Positions 8,290-17,269 of a stretch of 64,000 nt of DNA are shown here, in pieces. The notes under the pieces were generated by a model that had not been told where the DNA came from, made no database searches, and saw only the letters and a program-made list of their open reading frames with translations. The stretch spans positions 62,001 through 126,000 of the forward strand of contig NZ_SSMX01000030.1 of assembly GCF_004799515.1 (NCBI RefSeq), written 5' to 3'. The translations under genes were made by a program, and so were the position numbers. This stretch comes from Phenylobacterium sp. (GTDB taxonomy: Bacteria > Pseudomonadota > Alphaproteobacteria > Caulobacterales > Caulobacteraceae). Within the stretch, counting starts at the first letter, position 1. Each line of letters opens with the position of its first letter.

Positions 8290-8775
8290 TCAATGATGAT
8301 GGCCGCCGTCTGGCGCGGCGGGACCGAGGCGCAGCGAGGGCGCGGGATGGGATGGCGCGCCGGCGCCGGCGGCGGGGATATCCGTCCAGCGCTCCTCCTC
8401 CGCCCCGCAGGTCTGCACGGCCGGGAAGTAGATCGGCCCTTCCGTGGCGGGCAGGCGCACGAGGACCGCGAAGTCGTCGAACTGGTCGCCGGGCAGGCTT
8501 CCGGTCCAGGTGATCGCGCCCGCCGTCCCGTCCGGCCGATGGGCGATGGCGAGCGTCCAACCGGGCTTGGGCTGCGGCCGGGCTGACGCCAGCCCCGGCG
8601 GCATCTCCACGCGCAGCGCCGTGGTGGCCGCGGTGTCGTGGCAGCCGTGCCCGACCCGGAAGCGCACCTCCTGGGTGGCGCCGGCGGCGGCCTCGCGGGG
8701 TTCGGCGGTGACGTGGGCCTGCGCCTGGACCGCCGAGGCGGCCAGGATCGCGGCGGCGGCGAGAGCGAATTTCAT
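8290..8775 (-). CDS. YcnI-like copper-binding protein (DUF1775)
   Basis: A 161-residue protein with a signal peptide ending AQA, after which the mature protein starts with histidine (HVTAEP). This is the YcnI arrangement, in which the N-terminal His and a conserved Trp (here in PKPGWT) bind Cu(II). A CxxxC-free core with GHGCHDTAATTALRVEMPPG is typical of DUF1775. It ends in a histidine-rich tail (GGHHH) that may add metal affinity. It sits between a TonB receptor (16 bp upstream) and PCuAC. Unlike many YcnI proteins, no C-terminal membrane anchor is present. Confidence 0.88.
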   Translation of the reverse strand: MKFALAAAAILAASAVQAQAHVTAEPREAAAGATQEVRFRVGHGCHDTAATTALRVEMPPGLASARPQPKPGWTLAIAHRPDGTAGAITWTGSLPGDQFDDFAVLVRLPATEGPIYFPAVQTCGAEEERWTDIPAAGAGAPSHPAPSLRLGPAAPDGGHHH

Positions 8776-8791
8776 GGTGCGAATCCCAGGT

Positions 8792-11077
8792 TCAAAAACT
8801 GTACTTCAGGTCGGCGATGACCGTGCGCTGCGGGAACGGGTGGAACAGGAAGTACGAACGGCCGCCCAGGTTGTCGACGCCGACGTCGGCGGTCAGGTGC
8901 GGGTTGACCCGGTAGCGCAGGTGGGCGTCGGCGACGAAGTAGCCGCCGAAGCCCTGGTAGGTGTTGGCGTAGGGATCGCTGTTGTCGATGGTCGCGAAGG
9001 CGCGGTCGCTGTAGCGGGCCGCCAGGCTGAGATCGACCTTCGGCGTCCAGGCGTAGGAGACGACCGCCGCGGCCCGCAGGCGCGGCAGCTGCGGCTCGTC
9101 CTTGCCCTGGGCCGCCAGGAAGGCCGGGTCCCTGTCGGTCTTGGCCACCACGTAGGTCGCCCAGCCGGAGAGCTCCAGGCCCTGAACGAAGACGTCCTTG
9201 CGGTCGGCGACCACCTCGATCCCCGTGGCGTGGGTGCGGTCGACGTTCTGCACGAAGCTGAACAGGCTGGTCGAGCCGGGCAGCAGGGGCGCGGTCTGCG
9301 ACAAGAGGGCGTTGTGGATGCGCTCGTCGAACAGCGACACCCGCACGCTGCCGCCGGTCCACAGGCGCTCCGCCGAGATCTCGGAGGAGAAGGCCTGCTC
9401 GGGCCGCAGGTCCGGATTGGGAACGGAAAGCAGCGTTCCAGTGGTGATCGCCTGGTAGAGCTCGGTCACCGTCGGGAAGCGGTAGGCGACGCCGACGGAG
9501 GCCTTGAGGATCCAGTCCGGCGACGGCGCGTAGGCGAGGGTGGCCTTGGGCGAGACGGCGTCCTTCTTCAGCGACGGCTGGACCGTGTCCAGCGGCGGGG
9601 CGACGGAGAGGTTCAGCCCGTCGTAGGCGCGCCAGTGCTCGTAGCGGGCGCCGAGGGTCGCGGTGACCTGGGAGGTGACGCTCCAGGCGTCCTGCAGCCA
9701 CAGCGCCTGCGTCTCGGTCCGCCCGCGGCTGAAGGTCAGCGTCTGGCCGGCCGACCCGTCGATCCAATCGCCCAGAGCATATTTGGGATTGTTCAGCTTG
9801 AAGCCGTCGTCGTGGGCGCCGAAGGTCACGACGTTGCGGCTCCCCGGCGGCCGCCAGGTCCCGCTGGCGTCCAATGTGAACCAGCCGGTGCCGTCGAGCG
9901 AGGTGCTGGTCCCCGGGCCGCCGGAGAAGGCCGCGGGCAGGCCGCCGGAGGGCATGCGCTGGCGGCTCTTCAGGGTGTCGAAGCTGGTGGCGATCAGCGC
10001 GAAGTCGAAGACGCCGCCCGTGTGGGAGGTGAGCGACAGCCCCTGGGCGAGGTCCAGCTCCTCCAGGTCGTAGACGCCGTTGGAGAAGGCGCTGTCGGCC
10101 AGCGTATAGGCGCGCCCGACGATGTTGACCGTCCCGGCGTAGACCGGCTGGCCGCCGGCGTCGCGCAGATAGCTGTTCACGCCGGCGTCGTCGTCGTTGT
10201 GGAACAGGCCGAAGCTGTAGGCGGCGGTGAGCGTGGGCGTCAGATCGTAGGTCGCCCGGCCCGACAGATTGTCCTGGACCTGATGCTCGAGGCCCATGGA
10301 GCCCAGGACCACGATCGGCGCGCCGGTGCGGCTGGCGTCGCTGAAGGCGCCGGTGACCGGCAGGCCCATCGTGCTGAGGGCTCCGGGGACGGTCGCGGTG
10401 GCGTAGGTCAGCGGCTGGGCGTGGCTGTCCAGGTGGTTGTAGCTCAGCCGGAAGGCCAGGGCCCCCAGCCGGTCGCCCAGGTCCCCGGCGAAGCGGCTGG
10501 TCCCGTAGGTGGCGTCGTCGCCGTACTTGGCGAACGACTGGACCGCGCCCTGCGCCTCGACCGTGGCCTCGAAAGCCTTGGGCATGCGGGTGGTGAAGGC
10601 GATGACGCTGCCGATGGAGTTGCCGGCGTACTGGGCCGCGAAGGGGCCGTAGAGCACGTCGACCCGGTCGATGGCGTCCGGCGCGACCAGGCCCCACTTC
10701 GGTGAGGCCGAGGTGTTGTTGTTGCCGATCAGCGAGGATATCAGCATCCCGTCCACATAGATCAGGCTGCGGGCCGAGGCGCCGACGCCCGAGGTGCGGG
10801 TGGTGACCGGGGACTGGGTGTCGCCGATGTGCCGCTCACGGATCAGGATGTCCGGCAAGTAACGCAGAGCGTCCTCCGGCGTCACCACATTGACCGTGGC
10901 GGCGATCTGGTCGGCGGTGAGGCTGGCCGTGGTGGTCGGGACATTGCTCAGGTCGCCGAGCGGCGACGGGGCGGTCACCACGACCTGGGAGACGGTGGAA
11001 TTGGCCGGCGCCTCGTCGGCGCGGGCGGCGGTGGCGAGCGCGAGCGCGCAGGCGCCGCTCAGCAGGAAGCTCTTCAT
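8792..11077 (-). CDS. TonB-dependent outer-membrane receptor, probably copper-related
   Basis: A 761-residue receptor with signal peptide (ending ARADE), a TonB-box-like segment (SQVVVTAP), a plug domain (residues about 50-190 with RSLIYVDGM and RVDVLYGPFAAQYAGNSIG) and a 22-strand-type barrel ending in aromatic F (DLKYSF), as needed for BAM insertion. The substrate is inferred only from neighbours: DUF2946 upstream, YcnI and PCuAC downstream make a copper-uptake receptor likely. Gap to DUF2946 is 81 bp. Confidence 0.9.
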   Translation of the reverse strand: MKSFLLSGACALALATAARADEAPANSTVSQVVVTAPSPLGDLSNVPTTTASLTADQIAATVNVVTPEDALRYLPDILIRERHIGDTQSPVTTRTSGVGASARSLIYVDGMLISSLIGNNNTSASPKWGLVAPDAIDRVDVLYGPFAAQYAGNSIGSVIAFTTRMPKAFEATVEAQGAVQSFAKYGDDATYGTSRFAGDLGDRLGALAFRLSYNHLDSHAQPLTYATATVPGALSTMGLPVTGAFSDASRTGAPIVVLGSMGLEHQVQDNLSGRATYDLTPTLTAAYSFGLFHNDDDAGVNSYLRDAGGQPVYAGTVNIVGRAYTLADSAFSNGVYDLEELDLAQGLSLTSHTGGVFDFALIATSFDTLKSRQRMPSGGLPAAFSGGPGTSTSLDGTGWFTLDASGTWRPPGSRNVVTFGAHDDGFKLNNPKYALGDWIDGSAGQTLTFSRGRTETQALWLQDAWSVTSQVTATLGARYEHWRAYDGLNLSVAPPLDTVQPSLKKDAVSPKATLAYAPSPDWILKASVGVAYRFPTVTELYQAITTGTLLSVPNPDLRPEQAFSSEISAERLWTGGSVRVSLFDERIHNALLSQTAPLLPGSTSLFSFVQNVDRTHATGIEVVADRKDVFVQGLELSGWATYVVAKTDRDPAFLAAQGKDEPQLPRLRAAAVVSYAWTPKVDLSLAARYSDRAFATIDNSDPYANTYQGFGGYFVADAHLRYRVNPHLTADVGVDNLGGRSYFLFHPFPQRTVIADLKYSF

Positions 11078-11158
11078 GGCATGCGGTCCCCCGAGCCGCC
11101 GGGCTGGGCGGCGGCTCGAAACGTCAGTTCGCGCGGCCTCAAGGGACCGCGCGGCGGG

Positions 11159-11566
11159 TCAGGCGTTTTGCGGGGAAGCGGGCGGGCCCTGGCCCGGCGG
11201 GCGCGGCGGGGCGCGGGCGCGCGGCGCGATGAAGCCGGCGGTGCTGATGTGCTCGACTCGGGCCGTCTCGTAGGCGACGGGCCGGACGCCGAGCGCCGGG
11301 GCCGCGGCGATGGCGGCCATGGCCGCGCTCAGGCAATCCTGGCAGGGCAGGCCGCCGAACCCCTTGTGGGCCGGGCCCGGATGCGATTCGGGGCCAGCCG
11401 CGGAAACTATCGTCGTGCCGGTCGCCGTGCAGAGGGTCAGGGCCCCCGCGGCGCCCGGCGCGGCGGCCGCGGCGGCGGGGATCAGCGCCTGGACCAGCAG
11501 GGCGAAGACCGCTAACAGCGCGGCGAGCGCGCGTCGGTCGTGCTTGGCGTTGGGGGCCGGCGGCAT
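11159..11566 (-). CDS. DUF2946-like small membrane/secreted protein
   Basis: A 135-residue protein with an N-terminal hydrophobic segment (LLAVFALLVQALIP) and a CxxC pair (LPCQDCLSAA) about residue 76, the layout of DUF2946 proteins that often precede copper-related TonB receptors. The tail is Pro/Arg/Ala-rich. It is the promoter-proximal gene of the copper-type operon. Function is not established; metal binding by the CxxC is inference. Confidence 0.65.
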   Translation of the reverse strand: MPPAPNAKHDRRALAALLAVFALLVQALIPAAAAAAPGAAGALTLCTATGTTIVSAAGPESHPGPAHKGFGGLPCQDCLSAAMAAIAAAPALGVRPVAYETARVEHISTAGFIAPRARAPPRPPGQGPPASPQNA

Positions 11567-12202
11567 GGGCGGTCACTACAGCCGCCCTCGCGAATTCTCA
11601 AGCGGGCGCGCCGTCGCGGCCCGGGCCTATGACGTTTACTGTCGGAAGCTCGACGATTCGCCTGCCTGAAAGGCGCCGGGACGGCGCCGGAATTTGGTCC
11701 GTATTCCACCTGTGGTTGGAACTAAGCGGCGCCGTCTACGTTGCAGGGTCAGCGCAGTATGGGGCGCGAGTCAGTTGAGGGGGCTAGAAGCGCGTAGCGC
11801 GGTCGGAAATCCGGCGCCAGAAGGCGAATCCGCAGCGCGGATCGATCTTCGCGGCGTCCGACTGCGGCGAAATTGCAAATTTACAAGTTATTCCAAGGTT
11901 CTTGCTAGAAGCCAGCGAACGGGCGATGTGCCCCGGCCTGGCCTCTGGGATGTCTTGGTCAAGCAAATGAGGGGCTGGCGGAAACGCCGGGCGCGCCAGC
12001 TTCCTGAGAACGCCGCGGATCGACTTCGCACCTGTTGTTGATCCCGTGGGTGAACGTCGTATAGCGTCCGGTCAAGGTTCGCGGGTCCGAGAGATTGAGG
12101 TTCGAGTGTGGCTTCGGTGACACTTACGCAATCTCCGGGCCTTGATATAAGAAAAGCTGGGTCAATAGGCCGCAGCTCTAGGGCAATGAGAGGGCTCTGA
12201 TT
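11567..12202. other. 636-bp intergenic region without a convincing gene
   Basis: This gap separates the divergent copper-type operon and the ompA-like gene and must hold both promoters. Visible features are a short hairpin, GGCGCCG (11672-11678) with CGGCGCC (11682-11688), and an AT-rich patch near 11870-11905. The longest plus-strand frame (11694-12041) gives a basic, low-complexity translation and is not called. Confidence 0.5.
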
Positions 12203-13423
12203 ATGAAGTTCAAACTCCTGGCAGGGGCCGCCATGGCGGCGGTGTTCGCCGCGTCTGGCGCCTCAGCCGAAACCGGTTGGTATGGTGCGGCCGACATCGG
12301 CTACCACTGGCCGGAAGGCATGCAGCTGAATTCGTCGAATCTGGCGGCCAACGGCAACCAGTATATTTGGCGGTTCAACCAGGACACCGACTACACCGCC
12401 TTCCTGCGCCTCGGCTATCAGGTGGCCGACAACTGGCGGGTCGAGCTCGAAGGCGGCTATCGCCCGGGCAACCTGCGCAACGTCCTGGGCGGCAGCAACC
12501 AAGCCGTGTTCGGCCTCTGCGATCCCAACGTGCTGCGCACCGCCGCGGCCCCGGCCTGCGGCTCGCCGCAAGGCAAGATCGAGCCGTGGTCGCTCATGGT
12601 CAACGTCATCTATGACATTGGCCCGCACTGGATCGTCGATCCGTTCATCGGCTTCGGCATCGGCGCCCAGAACCTCGACCTGACCACCTTCGGCCAGTTC
12701 TCCAACGTCTCCGGCACGGTGACGCCCGCCGGCGGCGCCAACCCGGCCATCCAGACTCTGCAGGTCAACGACAACCAGACGGTGTTCGCCTATCAGGCGA
12801 TCGCGGGCCTTTCCTACAAGGTCATGGACCGCCTGAACGTCGACCTGACCTACCGGTATCAGGGCACGTCGCCGGCGACCTTCACCTCGGTGGGCAGCGG
12901 CGCGCTGCAGCCGGGTAACTTCCAGGGCCGCTACAAGGACGACTCGCTGACGCTGGGCCTGCGGTATTCGTTCGCGGCTCCGCCGCCTCCGCCGCCGCCT
13001 CCTCCGCCTCCGCCGCCGCCTCCCCCGCCGCCGCCTCCCCCGCCGCCTCCGCCGCCTCCGCCTCCGCCGCCGCCTCCGCCGGCCTATGAGGCGAAGCAGT
13101 TCATCGTCTACTTCCCGTTCGATCAGTACATCCTGACGCCGGAAGCCCAGGCGGTGGTGCAGGAAGCCGCGAACTACGCCTCGGGCGGCCACGCCACCAA
13201 GGTGACCGTGGTCGGCTACACCGACACCTCCGGTTCGGCGGCCTACAACATCCGCCTGTCGGAACGCCGTGCGAAGGCCGTGGCCGACGCTCTGGTGGGC
13301 ATGGGCGTGTCCCAGTCCGCCCTGTCGGTCGACTGGAAGGGCAAGACCAACCTCGCCGTTCCGACCGCCGATGGCGTGAAGGAACCGCTGAACCGCCGTT
13401 CGACCGTCGACATCAGCTTCTGA
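12203..13423 (+). CDS. OmpA family outer-membrane protein with polyproline linker
   Basis: A 406-residue protein: signal peptide (ending GASA), an eight-strand OmpA-like barrel (about residues 22-257, starting ETGWYGAADIGYHW and ending LGLRYSF), an uninterrupted run of 34 prolines (bases 12980-13081), and a C-terminal OmpA/MotB peptidoglycan-binding domain with the signature VVGYTDTSGSAAYNIRLSERRAKAV and NRRSTVDI. It tethers outer membrane to peptidoglycan. Proline codons are a mix of CCG, CCT and CCC. Translation of such a run needs elongation factor P. A strong terminator follows. Confidence 0.93.
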   Translation: MKFKLLAGAAMAAVFAASGASAETGWYGAADIGYHWPEGMQLNSSNLAANGNQYIWRFNQDTDYTAFLRLGYQVADNWRVELEGGYRPGNLRNVLGGSNQAVFGLCDPNVLRTAAAPACGSPQGKIEPWSLMVNVIYDIGPHWIVDPFIGFGIGAQNLDLTTFGQFSNVSGTVTPAGGANPAIQTLQVNDNQTVFAYQAIAGLSYKVMDRLNVDLTYRYQGTSPATFTSVGSGALQPGNFQGRYKDDSLTLGLRYSFAAPPPPPPPPPPPPPPPPPPPPPPPPPPPPPPPPPPAYEAKQFIVYFPFDQYILTPEAQAVVQEAANYASGGHATKVTVVGYTDTSGSAAYNIRLSERRAKAVADALVGMGVSQSALSVDWKGKTNLAVPTADGVKEPLNRRSTVDISF

Positions 13424-13455
13424 TCTCGACGTTCACCGGTTCGGTGAAAGACCTG

Positions 13456-13490
13456 GGAGCCCGGCCGCAAGGCCGGGCTCCTTGCTTTTG
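13456..13490 (+). terminator. Rho-independent terminator after the ompA-like gene
   Basis: Eleven-base-pair stem GGAGCCCGGCC (13456-13466) and GGCCGGGCTCC (13471-13481) closed by a GCAA tetraloop and followed by TTGCTTTT. Confidence 0.85.
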
Positions 13491-13534
13491 GCGCACAGCC
13501 TTCCCATTAGTCCCCGCGAACGCACGGGACGAAC

Positions 13535-16500
13535 ATGCCTTTCGATCAGCTGGATTCCGCAAAATTCACCGATGAGCGCCAGGCCGCCACCGCGGCCCTG
13601 GCCGCCAAGCCCTTAGGTCCGGAGGACCGCGAGGCGGTGATCCAGGAGGCAACCGCCCTGGTGCGCGCCGCGCGCCGCAGCGCCCGCAAGCAGGGCGTGG
13701 TGGAAAGCTTCCTGCAGGAGTTCAGCCTCTCGACCCGCGAGGGCCTGGCGCTGATGTGCCTGGCCGAGGCCCTGCTGCGCACCCCGGACGAGGACACCCG
13801 CGACAAGCTGATCGCCGAGAAGATCGCCTCGGCCGACTGGGCGAGCCATGCCGGCGCCTCGGACAGCCTGCTGGTCAACGCCTCGACCTGGAGCCTGATG
13901 CTCACCGGCAAGCTGATCGACCCAGACGAGGAGGCGCGCGCCGACCTGTCGGGCTTCATCCGCCGGCTGGCCGGGCGGCTCGGCGAGCCGGTGATCCGCC
14001 GGGCGGTGGGCGCGGCGGTGAAGATCATGGGCGAGCAGTTCGTGCTGGGCGCCACCATCGCCAAGGCGATCAGGCGCGCCGCCCAGGACGGCTTCGTCTG
14101 CTCCTTCGACATGCTGGGCGAGGGCGCGCGCACCGGGGCCGACGCCGACCGCTATGAGGCCGCCTATGCCGCGGCGATCGGGGTGGTGGGCCAGCACGCC
14201 GGCGATCACGGCCCCGAAGCCGGCCACGGGGTCTCGGTGAAGCTCTCGGCGCTGTCGCCGCGCTATGAGGCCCGCCAGCCCGACCGCGTCTGGGGCGAGC
14301 TCTATCCGCGGGTGAAGCGGCTCTCGGCGTTGGCGGCCAAGGCCAACATCAACCTGACCCTCGACGCCGAGGAGGCCGACCGGCTGGTGATCTCGCTGGA
14401 GATCCTCGATCGGCTGGCCAACGAGCCGGAGCTCGGAACGTGGACGGGCCTGGGCCTGGCCGTACAGGCCTACCAGAAGCGCAGCCCACAGACGATCGAG
14501 GCGGTGGCCGGCATAGCCCGGTCCAGCGGCCGGCGGCTGATGGTGCGGCTGGTCAAGGGCGCCTATTGGGACTCGGAGATCAAGCGCGCCCAGGTGGCGG
14601 GCCTGCCGGGCTATCCCGTCTACACCACCAAGGCGGCCACGGACCTGTCCTATCTGGTCTGCGCCCGCACGCTCTTGGGCGCCGCGCCGGCGCTCTACGG
14701 CCAGTTCGCCACCCACAACGCCCATACGTTGGCCGCCGTGCGCCTGATGGCACAGCAGGCCGGGCTGGCGCCGGAGTTCCAGCGCCTGCACGGCATGGGC
14801 GAGGCGCTCTACGCCGGCGCCCGCGACCGCTACGGCGACTTCCCACTGCGGGTCTACGCACCTGTCGGCAGCCACGAGGACCTGTTGCCCTACCTGGTCC
14901 GCCGCCTGCTGGAGAACGGCGCCAACACCTCGTTCGTGCACGCCCTGCTGGACGAACGCACCCCGGTGGAGAAGGTGGTCTCCGACCCGATCTCCGTGGT
15001 GGAGGCCGCCGGCGGCGCGCCGCATCCGCGTATCCCGCTGCCGGTCGACCTCTATGGTCCGGGGCGGAAGAACTCGACGGGGCTGGATCTCTCCACCGCC
15101 GCCACGCATGAGAGCCTGGCCAAGGCCATCGCCGACCTGCCGCCGCTCTCCGCCGGCCCCATCGTCGGCGGCAAGTCCGGTAAGGGCGCCGCCACGCCGC
15201 GGGTTTCACCGTCCGACCTTACGCGCACCGTGGGCCAGGCCGCCGACGCCACGAGCGCCGATGTCGACGCCGCCTACGCCCTGGCCGCCAAGGCCCAACC
15301 CGCCTGGAACGCCCTAGGCGGCGAGGGCCGCGCGCCGATCCTGCGCGCCATGGCCGACGCGCTCGAAGCCAACCGCGAGCGGCTGATCGCCATCTGCGCG
15401 CGCGAGGCCGGCAAGACGCTTGCCGACGGGATCGCCGAGGTGCGCGAGGCCGCCGATTTCTGCCGCTACTACGCCATGCTGGCCGAGCGGCAGTTCGCCC
15501 ATCCGGAGACCCTGCGCGGGCCGGTGGGCGAGACCAACCAGCTGTCCCTGCACGGCCGCGGCGTCTTCGCCTGCATCAGCCCCTGGAACTTCCCGCTGGC
15601 CATCTTCACCGGCCAGATCGCAGCGGCCCTGGCGGCCGGCAACGCGGTGCTGGCCAAGCCGGCCGAGCAGACCCCGCTGATCGCCGCCGAAGCTGTCCGC
15701 CTCTATCACACGGCGGGTCTCAACCCTGACCTGCTGCACCTCTTGCCCGGCGACGGCGCGACCATCGGCCAGGCGCTGGTGGCGCATTCGTCCTGCGCCG
15801 GCGTCGCCTTCACCGGCGGCACGGAGACGGCCTGGGCGATCAACCGGACGCTGGCGGCGCGCAATGGGCCTATCGTGCCGTTCATCGCCGAGACCGGCGG
15901 CCTTAACGCCATGTTCGTGGACACCACGGCGCTGCGCGAACAGGTGATCGACGACGTGCTGATGTCGGCCTTCGGGTCCACCGGCCAGCGATGCTCGGCG
16001 CTCCGCATGCTGTTCCTGCCGCACGACACCGCCGACCTGCTGATCGAGGGCCTGGCCGGCGCCATGGACGCCCTGGTGGTCGGCGACCCTGCCGATCCGC
16101 GTACGGACGTCGGTCCGGTCATCGACGAGGACGCCCGCGCCGCCCTGGCCAAGCACCGCGACCGTTTGGGGGCGGAGGCGAAGGTGCTGCACGAACTGGC
16201 GGCTCCGGACGGGGGCCACTTCTTCGGTCCGGTCCTGGCGGAAATCCCGTCCGCCGCCTTCCTGCAAAAGGAGGTGTTCGGACCGATCCTGCACGTGGTC
16301 CGCTACGACGCCGGCAAGCTGGAGGCCGCCGCCGCGCCGCTGGCCGCCGCCGGCTATGGCCTGACGCTCGGCGTCCACAGCCGCATCGAGGCCTTCGCCG
16401 AGGAGGTCCGCGCCGCGGTCCCGGCGGGCAACGCCTACGTCAACCGCTCGATGATCGGCGCGGTGGTGGGCGTCCAGCCGTTCGGCGGCGAGGGCCTGTC

Positions 16501-16621
16501 CGGCACCGGACCAAAGGCTGGCGGCCCCAACGCCCTCCTGCGCTATGCGGTGGAACGCGCGGTCAGCGTCAACATCGCCGCGCAAGGCGGCGACCCGGCC
16601 CTGCTCAACCTCAATCCCTGA
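13535..16621 (+). CDS. putA: Bifunctional proline dehydrogenase / L-glutamate gamma-semialdehyde dehydrogenase
   Basis: A 1028-residue PutA oxidising proline to glutamate. The first half (about residues 80-480) is a FAD proline dehydrogenase barrel, with LTLDAEEADR, VRLVKGAYWDSE and the C-terminal motif YAPVGSHEDLLPYLVRRLLENGA. The second half is an aldehyde dehydrogenase, with ISPWNFPLAIFTGQ, FTGGTETA, the catalytic cysteine in GQRCSALR and the glutamate in ETGGLNAMF. It ends soon after the ALDH domain (branch of about 1000 residues) and no ribbon-helix-helix DNA-binding domain is seen at the N-terminus, so it should not self-repress. Its last 11 bp overlap the convergent VOC gene. Confidence 0.96.
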   Translation: MPFDQLDSAKFTDERQAATAALAAKPLGPEDREAVIQEATALVRAARRSARKQGVVESFLQEFSLSTREGLALMCLAEALLRTPDEDTRDKLIAEKIASADWASHAGASDSLLVNASTWSLMLTGKLIDPDEEARADLSGFIRRLAGRLGEPVIRRAVGAAVKIMGEQFVLGATIAKAIRRAAQDGFVCSFDMLGEGARTGADADRYEAAYAAAIGVVGQHAGDHGPEAGHGVSVKLSALSPRYEARQPDRVWGELYPRVKRLSALAAKANINLTLDAEEADRLVISLEILDRLANEPELGTWTGLGLAVQAYQKRSPQTIEAVAGIARSSGRRLMVRLVKGAYWDSEIKRAQVAGLPGYPVYTTKAATDLSYLVCARTLLGAAPALYGQFATHNAHTLAAVRLMAQQAGLAPEFQRLHGMGEALYAGARDRYGDFPLRVYAPVGSHEDLLPYLVRRLLENGANTSFVHALLDERTPVEKVVSDPISVVEAAGGAPHPRIPLPVDLYGPGRKNSTGLDLSTAATHESLAKAIADLPPLSAGPIVGGKSGKGAATPRVSPSDLTRTVGQAADATSADVDAAYALAAKAQPAWNALGGEGRAPILRAMADALEANRERLIAICAREAGKTLADGIAEVREAADFCRYYAMLAERQFAHPETLRGPVGETNQLSLHGRGVFACISPWNFPLAIFTGQIAAALAAGNAVLAKPAEQTPLIAAEAVRLYHTAGLNPDLLHLLPGDGATIGQALVAHSSCAGVAFTGGTETAWAINRTLAARNGPIVPFIAETGGLNAMFVDTTALREQVIDDVLMSAFGSTGQRCSALRMLFLPHDTADLLIEGLAGAMDALVVGDPADPRTDVGPVIDEDARAALAKHRDRLGAEAKVLHELAAPDGGHFFGPVLAEIPSAAFLQKEVFGPILHVVRYDAGKLEAAAAPLAAAGYGLTLGVHSRIEAFAEEVRAAVPAGNAYVNRSMIGAVVGVQPFGGEGLSGTGPKAGGPNALLRYAVERAVSVNIAAQGGDPALLNLNP

Positions 16622-17261
16622 TCGTGGGGTCGGCGGGCGGCGGCGCGTGGCGCATCAGCGCCAGAGGCCGATCCTCGTTGTCGCGGAACACGGCCATCCA
16701 GTCCTCCGCCCCGTCCGGGTGGCGATAGATCATGTGCGGCGCGCTGACGAAGCGGACACCGCGCGCCTCCAGTTCGCGGCAGGCGGCGTGGATATCCTCC
16801 ACGCGGAAGTAGAGGATCGATTCGCCGGCGGCCTTGGCGGTCTCCTGCAGGTAGAGCCGTGTCTCGCCCAGCCGGAAGAACGCCATGCCCGGGAAGGCGT
16901 AGAGCAGGTCCAGGCCGAGGATCTCCCGGTACCAGGCCTTGGCGGCCTCGATATCGGCGACGGTGCGGGCGATCTGCGCGAGCGGGCCGACCGTGACGTC
17001 ACCGGCGCCCTCCGTCGGCTCGCGTTGGAGCGCACTGCCGCTCCAGACGCCGTCCCAGCGGCGCAGCTCAGCCCGGGTGGGCAGGCCCAGCTTGAGCAGG
17101 GCGTTGGCCACATGGAACTTCACCGCGTCCAGGCTCACGCCCTGGCGGCGGGCGATTTGCGGGTTGCTCATGCCGTGGCGGACGGCTTCGACCACCCGCC
17201 ACTCGGCGGGGGTCAGGACGTCGGCGTGCGGCGGGCGACCGCGGGACCTTCGGGCGGTCAT
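16611..17261 (-). CDS. LuxR-type HTH fused to a glyoxalase-fold (VOC) domain
   Basis: 216 residues in two parts. Residues about 12-70 form a LuxR/GerE helix-turn-helix (LTPAEWRVVEAVRHGMSNPQIARRQGVS, then VKFHVANALLKLGL). Residues about 92-205 form a VOC/glyoxalase module (IARTVADIEAAKAWYREILGLDLLY ... DNEDRPLALM). This looks like a one-component regulator whose sensor is a small-molecule-binding VOC fold; the ligand is unknown. It lies 8 bp after a secreted VOC gene on the same strand, which supports a shared substrate. Its 3' end overlaps putA. Confidence 0.8.
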   Translation of the reverse strand: MTARRSRGRPPHADVLTPAEWRVVEAVRHGMSNPQIARRQGVSLDAVKFHVANALLKLGLPTRAELRRWDGVWSGSALQREPTEGAGDVTVGPLAQIARTVADIEAAKAWYREILGLDLLYAFPGMAFFRLGETRLYLQETAKAAGESILYFRVEDIHAACRELEARGVRFVSAPHMIYRHPDGAEDWMAVFRDNEDRPLALMRHAPPPADPTIRD

Positions 17262-17269
17262 ACCGGATG

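Noticed and set aside
8444..10705. Long plus-strand open frame opposite the TonB receptor
   Set aside because: Antisense shadow of a receptor with intact plug and barrel; composition is biased to Gly, Arg and Val.
11694..12041. Plus-strand frame of 115 codons in the empty region before ompA
   Set aside because: Basic low-complexity translation, no ribosome site, no neighbouring coupling; probably chance in GC-rich DNA.
12962..13090. Proline-codon run considered as a DNA repeat or CRISPR-like array
   Set aside because: It lies in frame within the OmpA-like protein between two recognised domains, and the units are codons, not spaced repeats.
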